A DNA stretch of 10,371 nt from Scatosoma sp045128055 (GTDB lineage Bacteria > Bacillota > Clostridia > Christensenellales > Borkfalkiaceae), in the NCBI GenBank assembly GCA_045128055.1, contig JBGVRC010000103.1:1-10371 (forward strand). The letters are read 5' to 3'. The notes beneath the pieces are model-generated. The model searched no databases. It was not told where the DNA came from and worked only from the letters and a program-made list of their open reading frames with translations. Every line of letters starts with the position of its first letter. The stretch's first letter is position 1. Shown piece by piece: positions 5,803 through 10,371 of the stretch. A program made the position numbers and the translations under genes.

Positions 5803-6600
5803 ATGGACGATTTTATAAAATTGCGCTGTTTAATGGAAGAAAAACTGCAAGGCACGCTTTTAACCGCGCAACAAACCCAACGCTTGGAAGAAGAATTGTC
5901 CGTGGTAAAAAGAACGAATACCGCAGGCGTATTTTTACAATATCACGATTGCTTATCCGCGTTAAAAGGGTACGGCGTCATTTGTAACGGCGTTATGCAT
6001 TGTTCCTATTTATGCCATGTTTTGGGCTTGACAAAAGTCAATCCGATGGACTATAAATTGCCCTTTGAACGGTATTTTAATACGGAGAGAAAAAGCTTGC
6101 CCTTTTTATCGATTGCCGCAGGGCAAGAATATAAAGAAAAGGTTTTGTCTATTTTGCGCGAATATTTTGACAACGATTTTTTGCAAAGCTACGCTTTTTC
6201 CTTGGAGATTGCGAAAATCGGGGATTATCGGCTTTTTACGGAATATGAAATCTATCAAAAAGCTTTTGAACGGTTTGTTTTGCACAATTTTGAAGCCGAC
6301 AAAGGGTATTTTGGAATAAAGGCGGCGGAAAATGTATTTGCGGAAACGGACGGGAAATTTGTATATCAAGAACAGTTTTACACCCTTTGCAATTGGCTTT
6401 TAGGGGTGGATAATACGACGGCAGATTTATGGCGAAAAAGCATTTGTAAATTCCGTAAGGGTGAAATTGAGCCAATCCGCAAGCGTTTTGAAAGCGCGTT
6501 GGGAAAGGACGGGTTGCAATTATTCGAGTATGTGTCTAACCGTATGGTTTTTACGGTATGCAAAGCGTACGTAATCGGATTGTTATTTTTAAATTTTTAA
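5803..6600 (+). CDS. Miniature, catalytically dead DNA polymerase III alpha (DnaE-like palm/fingers)
   Basis: A 265-residue protein that follows bacterial DnaE through palm and fingers. Residues 27-50 (RLEEELSVVKRTNTAGVFLQ) match the DnaE 'RLExELxVIKxxxFAxYFLIV' block. Residues 73-100 (VLGLTKVNPMDYKL, then FERYFNTERKSLP) match 'LGITxIDPLxYxLLFERFLNPERxSMP'. Residues 187-191 keep VYQEQ. Residues 207-235 (ADLWRKSICKFRKGEIEPIR) match the fingers 'ADxLRxAMxKKxxEExxxxR'. Where DnaE has the catalytic DxDxDF after SMP, this protein has FLSIAA. The GPGRGSAAGS loop is replaced by CNGVMHCSY, and the FNKSHSAAYA element by TVCKAYVIG. PHP, beta-clamp and OB domains are absent; active DnaE is about 1,000-1,200 residues. 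Start ATG 5803 has GGAG at 5792-5795. Homology by several ordered motifs is convincing; the role is unknown and polymerisation is unlikely. Confidence 0.82.
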   Translation: MDDFIKLRCLMEEKLQGTLLTAQQTQRLEEELSVVKRTNTAGVFLQYHDCLSALKGYGVICNGVMHCSYLCHVLGLTKVNPMDYKLPFERYFNTERKSLPFLSIAAGQEYKEKVLSILREYFDNDFLQSYAFSLEIAKIGDYRLFTEYEIYQKAFERFVLHNFEADKGYFGIKAAENVFAETDGKFVYQEQFYTLCNWLLGVDNTTADLWRKSICKFRKGEIEPIRKRFESALGKDGLQLFEYVSNRMVFTVCKAYVIGLLFLNF

Positions 6601-6612
6601 AGCATTTTTTAT

Positions 6613-6685
6613 GTTCCAAAAACGGTACGTTCGTTTAAAACAATATATGTAGATACTTGCGAAATAGGAGAAACTATGATATAAT
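6613..6685 (+). promoter_or_regulatory. WYL gene promoter with upstream operator-like site
   Basis: TTGCGA (6657-6662) and TATAAT (6680-6685) are spaced 17 bases apart, and TG at 6677-6678 makes an extended -10. About 28 bases upstream of the -35 box is GTTCC-N6-GGTAC (6613-6628), an imperfect inverted repeat with the same TCC/ACC-N6-GGT geometry as the two palindrome promoters of the island. This would allow the regulator to control its own gene. The ribosome site GGAG is at 6701-6704. Confidence 0.6.
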
Positions 6686-6710
6686 AAATAAAAAGCAGTT
6701 GGAGTCCAGT

Positions 6711-7703
6711 ATGGCAGAAAGTAAAAAATTGGCGTTATTACGCATATTGCATATTTTACAAAAATACAGCAATGAAGCGCACCCTTTAACGCACGATGAT
6801 ATTTTGGAATACCTTGATAAGGATTATGGGATTGAAGCAGATAGAAGGCTTGTTGCAAGACAGCTTGCCCTTCTTCACGAAGCGTATGATGCGGTAAATT
6901 CGCCCATCGTTTTGGTTTCCGATCCAAGAAAAGGTACGTATATCGAGCAAGGAGAATTTGAAGATAGCGAGCTTCGCCTGCTTATCGACGGCGTGTTGTC
7001 AAGCCGACATATCACGGCAAGACATTCCAAGGATTTGATTGAAAAGCTTTGCGCGCAAAGTAATCAATATTTCCGTCCACGCGTAAAAAATATTTATTCC
7101 GTAAATGACTGGAATAAAACGGATAATATGGCGGTGTTTTTGAATATTGAGTTGATAGATGAAGCCATTGAAAACGGCAAGCAGATTAAATTTGTCTACA
7201 ATAAATACGGGGTAGATAAAAAACTTCATAAAACGAGCAACCCGAGAGTTAGTCCGTATCAGCTTATTTTGCACAATCAGCGTTATTATTTAATGGCGCG
7301 TCACGAACGGTTCGAGCAAATGCATTTTTACCGTTTGGATAGAATTACGGATATGGAAATTGTAGAGCAGCCGCTCACTAATATTCGCGAAGTGGAAGGA
7401 TATAAAAGCGGTATTGATTATAAGAAGATTTCGTCGGGCTTACCGTATATGTTTTCGGACAAGCTTGAATACGTGGAATTTTTAGCTGATGAGAGCGTTT
7501 TAGACCAAGTTATCGATTGGTTTGGGAAAGACGTTAGGATTGAAAGCGCAGGGGATAAATATAAAATTAGTTTGCTTGCAAGCCCTGCGGCGATGGAATA
7601 TTGGGCGTTGCAATACGTGAAATCGGTGGAAGTGCTTGCTCCGAAATCATTGCGCGAACGTATAAAAGAAACGCTGGATAGCGGTGTAAAGAAATACGAG
7701 TGA
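6711..7703 (+). CDS. WYL-domain transcriptional regulator
   Basis: A 330-residue protein with the standard regulator layout. An N-terminal winged helix-turn-helix spans about 1-80 (LLRILHILQKYSNEAHPLTH, then DRRLVARQLALL as the likely recognition helix region). A linker follows to about 145. The WYL domain spans about 148-220 (IDEAIENGKQIKFVYNKYG, NPRVSPYQLILHNQRYYLMA, HFYRLDRITD), and a WCX-type C-terminal segment lies from about 250. In the family the WYL domain binds a ligand, often nucleic acid or nucleotide-derived, and many members control phage-defence loci. Start 6711 has GGAG at 6701-6704; the in-frame ATG at 6657 coincides with the -35 box and is rejected. Being last in the island, with a site resembling the island's operators ahead of it, it is the best candidate for regulator of the neighbouring genes. 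The family is sure; the regulon is inferred. Confidence 0.9.
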   Translation: MAESKKLALLRILHILQKYSNEAHPLTHDDILEYLDKDYGIEADRRLVARQLALLHEAYDAVNSPIVLVSDPRKGTYIEQGEFEDSELRLLIDGVLSSRHITARHSKDLIEKLCAQSNQYFRPRVKNIYSVNDWNKTDNMAVFLNIELIDEAIENGKQIKFVYNKYGVDKKLHKTSNPRVSPYQLILHNQRYYLMARHERFEQMHFYRLDRITDMEIVEQPLTNIREVEGYKSGIDYKKISSGLPYMFSDKLEYVEFLADESVLDQVIDWFGKDVRIESAGDKYKISLLASPAAMEYWALQYVKSVEVLAPKSLRERIKETLDSGVKKYE

Positions 7704-7831
7704 GATGGGGCGTAGAAAGTTCCTTTTTGTGTGTGGTTGCGCTGTCTTGAAGAAACGCCGTACGCGCGGTGGTTTGCGCGAGAAGCGTCCGTAGTATCCA
7801 CTATATTTCCCCCAAAAAAGATTGACGGTGC

Positions 7832-7870
7832 AACGACGCCTTGACTTGAAAAAGTCAAGGCGTCGTTTTA
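7832..7870 (+). terminator. Strong intrinsic terminator after the WYL gene
   Basis: AACGACGCCTTGACTT (7832-7847) pairs perfectly over 16 bp with 7852-7867 around a GAAA tetraloop (7848-7851). A short T-tract (7866-7869) and a T-rich run follow. It ends the + strand island and sits 22 bases beyond the stop of the convergent AraC remnant, so it may serve both directions, although the - strand lacks a U-tract. The 128 bases between the WYL stop and the stem hold no gene that I can see. Confidence 0.88.
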
Positions 7871-7891
7871 TGTTTGTATTAAATATGATGA

Positions 7892-8205
7892 TTATTGATT
7901 TTGTTCGGGATTGTATTTTTTTTGCGAAATAGACGGGGTTTCATTGAAATAATTTTTATACGCGCGCGAAAAGGCGTGTATGGAAGAATACTGCAATTTA
8001 TCGCTGACCTGCGTTACGCTTTCTCCTGCTTGCAAAAGCCGTAAAGCAGTTTCCATTTTTTTACTGATAAAGTAGGTGTTTAAAGGAATACCCATTTCCG
8101 AGTGGAAATATTTGGCAAGGTTGTTCACGTTGTAAAAGAATACGCTTTCTAAATCGCTGAGCTTTTTTATTTTAAAGATGTTTTGGTCGATATACGTGAT
8201 AATAT
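7892..8205 (-). pseudogene. AraC-family regulator, C-terminal HTH domain only
   Basis: On the - strand, residues from IITYIDQNIFK to the stop at 7892 form the classic AraC DNA-binding domain of about 100 residues. It has helix-turn-helix one (KKLSDLESVFFYNVNNLAKY) with the HSEMGIPLNTYF link. It then has a long helix (KKMETALRLLQ), helix-turn-helix two (SVTQVSDKLQYSSIHAFSRA) and the YKNYFNETPS ending. The N-terminal ligand-binding half normally found in such proteins (total about 280-400 residues) is absent. Upstream of about 8203 the - strand frame merely continues antisense to the DUF4091 fragment, so no native start or promoter remains. The domain has no internal stop or frameshift, so loss of the 5' part is recent or an assembly effect. 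The convergent arrangement with the WYL gene shares the 7832-7867 stem. Confidence 0.8.
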
Positions 8206-8623
8206 GAAACCCATTTCCGACCCGTACGCGAATGCAAGCCGCTTCCCCGAAACCAACGGCGACGGCTTTACCACCTATCCCGGTATGCCTTACGGCATCG
8301 TAGGGCCTATCAACACGATGCGTATTCACTCGCTCCGTGATACGGTGGAAGATTACGAAATATTATACGTATTAGAAGAAGAATATAAAAAGGTCGTTGC
8401 AAAAGCGGGCTTGGAATATGACCGCGGCGCTTTTGAAAAGATGGTTGAATATATCAACGAACGCTTCTTCGAGCATAACAGAGTGAAAGTCGGCGACGAA
8501 ATGAACGAGAATTTCCTTGCCGCAAGAGAAGCGGTGGTGTCCTTGTTGGATATGGTCGTCAAGACGGGTACGATTATCACCGATTATCAAAAGAACGCGG
8601 ATAAAGCAAGTAGCCGCGTTTAA
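8204..8623 (+). pseudogene. DUF4091 / GH123-like protein, C-terminal fragment
   Basis: From about 8204 to 8623 the + strand encodes about 139 residues resembling the C-terminal end of DUF4091 (glycoside hydrolase 123-type) proteins. The signature is GDGFTTYPGMPYG (starting about 8258), then IVGPINTMRIHSLRDTVEDYE (ending about 8359), matching the family's 'GDGxLxYPG...GPxxSxRLExxRDGxEDYE'. Helices follow (LEEEYKKVVAKAGLEY, FEKMVEYINERF, AREAVVSLLDMVVK). The catalytic and barrel portion, several hundred residues, is missing: the frame runs at 8204 into the AraC remnant on the other strand. At about 8600 the 3' end runs into the oxidoreductase fragment, and the last residues (KASSRV) are probably foreign. 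No ribosome binding site is present. The DUF4091 match is by recognised motif and is fairly sure. Confidence 0.75.
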
Positions 8624-9062
8624 CGACACCGTAGTATTCGATTATGACGTGGAAGACAGCTCGATGGTGATGCTGAGAATGGAAAACGGCGCGCAATGCG
8701 TTGTACAGACGAATTTCAATATCCCCGACGAAGTGGCGAAATGGAGAATGGAATTTTTCGGCACAAAAGGCCGTTTAATGGGCAGTAACGTCATAGGCCA
8801 AAACGACGGCGGATCGCTTACGGCAATCTTTATGGATAACGTACCTAGCTATAACGCGCAACAAGACCACGTGGATGCGGTTGGGGTAGATATCCAAGGC
8901 GATTTTGGTAATATGTACATTAGGGAAGTGGAAAGCTTCGCCGATTCGATTTTGAACGGAAAACCCTTGGTTGTTCCCGCATCGGACGCTTTGCACGTAC
9001 AAAAGGTGATTGCCGCTGCTTATGAAAGCACGGAAAAAAATATTATAATTAACATAGATTAA
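8607..9062 (+). pseudogene. Gfo/Idh/MocA-family oxidoreductase, C-terminal fragment
   Basis: From QVAAFNDTVVFDYDVEDSSM (8607) to the TAA at 9060-9062 the frame gives about 150 residues typical of the C-terminal substrate-binding half of Gfo/Idh/MocA dehydrogenases. These include 'VEDSSMVMLRMENGAQCVVQ' followed by a long beta-sheet stretch, 'FFGTKGRLMGSNVIGQNDGG', 'REVESFADSILNGKPLVVPA' and 'DALHVQKVIAAAYESTEKN'. The N-terminal NAD(P)-binding Rossmann domain (GxGxxG) and the EKP catalytic motif, about 200 residues, are absent. The open frame continues upstream to 8517 only as an out-of-frame reading of the DUF4091 fragment. It lies 14 bases before the xylose-isomerase-family gene, as expected for a sugar or polyol operon in which dehydrogenase, isomerase and kinase follow each other. 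It is probably inactive as it stands. Confidence 0.8.
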
Positions 9063-9076
9063 AAAGGAGAATTATT

Positions 9077-10108
9077 ATGAGCAAGTTTAAATTTTCAGTA
9101 GGCCCTTGGAACGTTCACGAAGGCGCAGATGCATACGGTCCTGCAACCAGACAACCTATCAGCGTGGAAGAAAAGTTTAAAAGATTTAAGGAAATCGGCT
9201 TCGACGCCATTCAATTCCACGATGACGACGCTGTTCCTAATATGAACGACTTAACGGAAGAAGAAATCAAAGCCGAAGCAAGAAAAATGAAGGCGCTTTT
9301 GGATAAGTATGATTTGAAAGCGGAATTTGTTGCGCCGAGATTGTGGATGGATAAGAGAACGATTGACGGCGGCTTTATGTCTACGAGTAAGGAAGACAGA
9401 GAATTTGCTATGTGGAGAGCATACCGCTCTATCGATATTGCAAGGGAACTTGGCACGGATTTGATTGTATTGTGGCTCGCAAGAGAAGGTACGCTTTGCG
9501 CGGAAAGCAAGAGCCCCGTATGGGCAACCAAACAGTTGGTTGATGCCATCAATAAAATGCTCGAATACGACAAAAATATCCGTATTTGTATCGAACCCAA
9601 GCCTAACGAACCTATCGACCGTTCGATTTGCGGCACGATGGGGCACGTTATGGCAGTATCGGCGGCAACGATTGACCCTAAGCGCGTAGGCGGTAACTTG
9701 GAAAGCGCGCATGCGATTTTGGCAGGGTTAGACCCCGCGCACGAAATCGGCTTCGCTATGGCGTTTGATAAGTTGTTCACCGTACACTTAAACGACCAAA
9801 ACGGCATCAAGTACGACCAAGACAAATCCTTCGGCGTAGAAAATTTAAGACAAGCATTTAACCAAGTAAAAGTATTGCTTGAAAACGGCTACGGCAGCAA
9901 GGGCGAATACGTTGGTTTGGACGTAAAGGCTATGAGAACGACCCTTGACAAGGACTGCTATAAGCACTTGGAAAACAGCTTAAAGATTTTCAAAATGTTG
10001 GAAGCAAAAGCTAAAAAATTCGACTATAAATTGCAAGAAAAGTTCGTTGCGGAAAGAGACTTTGAAGGTCTTGAAATGTACGTAATGGAATTGTTGATGA
10101 ACGGTTAA
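9077..10108 (+). CDS. Xylose-isomerase-family TIM-barrel sugar isomerase
   Basis: A complete 343-residue protein. AAAAGGAG at 9063-9070 precedes ATG 9077. Aligned by motif with Actinobacterial xylose isomerase, it keeps W11, H48 and D51 (FHDDDAVP; catalytic His54/Asp57 equivalents), W133 (VLWLAREG), E173 and K175 (IEPKPNEP; Glu181/Lys183), E209 and H212 (NLESAH; Glu217/His220), D247 and D249 (YDQD; Asp255/Asp257), and D282 (LDVKAMRT; Asp287). One metal ligand differs: the 'HIDLNDQ' Asp245 position reads VHLNDQ, with H237. The reaction is expected to be metal-dependent aldose-ketose isomerisation in the cytosol, but the exact sugar cannot be read. It is shorter than Actinobacterial XylA (about 390 residues). 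The C-terminus (KFVAERDFEGLEMYVMELL) is helical. Neighbours are an oxidoreductase remnant and a PfkB kinase, consistent with a sugar-catabolic operon. Confidence 0.87.
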   Translation: MSKFKFSVGPWNVHEGADAYGPATRQPISVEEKFKRFKEIGFDAIQFHDDDAVPNMNDLTEEEIKAEARKMKALLDKYDLKAEFVAPRLWMDKRTIDGGFMSTSKEDREFAMWRAYRSIDIARELGTDLIVLWLAREGTLCAESKSPVWATKQLVDAINKMLEYDKNIRICIEPKPNEPIDRSICGTMGHVMAVSAATIDPKRVGGNLESAHAILAGLDPAHEIGFAMAFDKLFTVHLNDQNGIKYDQDKSFGVENLRQAFNQVKVLLENGYGSKGEYVGLDVKAMRTTLDKDCYKHLENSLKIFKMLEAKAKKFDYKLQEKFVAERDFEGLEMYVMELLMNG

Positions 10109-10136
10109 GATCTTTTGTAAATAAACATAGGGAATG

Positions 10137-10168
10137 GCGGGTCGTAGGCTTTTTGGCTTGCGACCCGC
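10137..10168 (+). promoter_or_regulatory. Hairpin between isomerase and kinase genes
   Basis: GCGGGTCG (10137-10144) pairs with CGACCCGC (10161-10168); five further inner pairs (two G-U) can extend the stem around a TTTTTG loop. No T-tract follows, so it is not a standard terminator. It ends five bases before the kinase ATG (10174) and occupies the place of its ribosome binding site. It could stabilise or process the mRNA or modulate kinase translation. Confidence 0.45.
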
Positions 10169-10173
10169 TGATA

Positions 10174-10371
10174 ATGGATATAACGGATATGAAAAACGGA
10201 ATTGCAGTAGCGGGAAGTATTCTCGTTGACAAAATCAACGAGATTTCCGCATATCCCAACGCAGGGGAATTGACGCAAATCAAAAGCGTACAAAAATCGG
10301 TAGGCGGTTGCGTGCCCAACGTAGCCATAGACTTAAAACGCATTTGCCCTGAAATGACTATCAAAGCGGTC
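10174..10371 (+). CDS. PfkB-family carbohydrate kinase, N-terminal part (cut by window edge)
   Basis: The first 66 codons are visible and run off the right edge. The sequence begins MDITDMKNGIAVAGSILVDK and continues with EISAYPNAGELTQIKSV and QKSVGGCVPNVAIDLKRI. These match the N-terminal ribokinase/PfkB pattern: the hydrophobic 'xIxVxGxxxxDxI' strand, the 'P.xGxxxxxxxx' region, then the substrate-side GG followed by 'xxxNxAxxLxRL'. Members phosphorylate sugars or nucleosides with ATP; the C-terminal DTxGAGD motif lies outside the window, so activity cannot be confirmed. ATG 10174 is the first start after the hairpin; ATG 10189 is an alternative that keeps the whole conserved domain, and neither has a clear Shine-Dalgarno. 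The position after the isomerase fits a sugar pathway of isomerisation then phosphorylation. Confidence 0.8.
   Translation, partial: MDITDMKNGIAVAGSILVDKINEISAYPNAGELTQIKSVQKSVGGCVPNVAIDLKRICPEMTIKAV

Noticed and set aside
7892..8329. One 145-residue - strand protein including the N-terminal 42 residues
   Set aside because: The first 42 residues are the antisense of the DUF4091 fragment; only the AraC domain is real.
8517..8606. N-terminal 30 residues of the oxidoreductase frame
   Set aside because: Trp/Arg/Cys-rich out-of-frame reading of the DUF4091 fragment; family similarity begins at 8607.
9211..9825. 204-residue open frame on the - strand
   Set aside because: It lies wholly inside the intact xylose-isomerase-family gene, is Ser/Leu-rich as antisense shadows are, and has no ribosome binding site.
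1..10371. CRISPR arrays, tRNA/rRNA genes, insertion sequences
   Set aside because: No regularly spaced direct repeats, no cloverleaf or rRNA sequence, and no transposase or flanking inverted repeats seen on either strand.

Overview
The window looks like a chromosomal segment of a low-to-moderate GC Bacillota, most likely an uncultured gut-type Clostridia. This is inferred from strong AGGAG-type ribosome binding sites, exact TATAAT -10 boxes, intrinsic terminators, Lys/Glu/Ile/Asn-rich proteins and clostridial-looking protein families. Nothing in the sequence names the species.

Positions 1-7703 form an accessory island read entirely on the + strand. It is built of short, tightly packed genes with 1-4 bp overlaps, most of them uncharacterised. 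Three are recognisable as cut-down relatives of chromosome-maintenance proteins. The 5803-6600 gene encodes a 265-residue remnant of the DNA polymerase III alpha (DnaE) palm and fingers with its catalytic residues gone. The gene at the left edge is a shorter paralog of it. The 2019-2630 gene encodes an SMC hinge domain with no coiled-coil arms and no ATPase head. Around them lie a SLOG-fold (DprA/LOG-like) protein with a Cys/His cluster, a small HAD hydrolase, several unknown proteins, and a WYL-domain transcription regulator as the last gene (6711-7703). That gene is followed by a perfect 16-bp stem terminator at 7832-7867.

Two promoters in the island, 2632-2664 and 5277-5309, are 28/33 identical. 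Each carries an inverted repeat (TACCAT-N2-ATGGYA) where a -35 box should be, ahead of an exact TATAAT. A degenerate ACC-N6-GGT-like site also lies upstream of the WYL gene. This suggests that the island's transcription units form one regulon and that the WYL protein is the candidate regulator. The promoter at 5277-5309 also overlaps the left arm of a terminator-like hairpin.

Positions 7892-9062 are a patchwork of truncated genes: the DNA-binding end of an AraC regulator on the - strand, the C-terminal part of a DUF4091 (GH123-type) protein, and the C-terminal part of a Gfo/Idh/MocA oxidoreductase. They abut at about 8200 and about 8600. Either this is a recent deletion/rearrangement scar or an assembly chimera.

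Positions 9077-10371 return to ordinary sugar metabolism: an intact xylose-isomerase-family protein, then the start of a PfkB-family kinase cut by the window edge. With the oxidoreductase remnant they suggest a carbohydrate or polyol utilisation operon. No tRNA, rRNA, CRISPR array or insertion sequence was seen.
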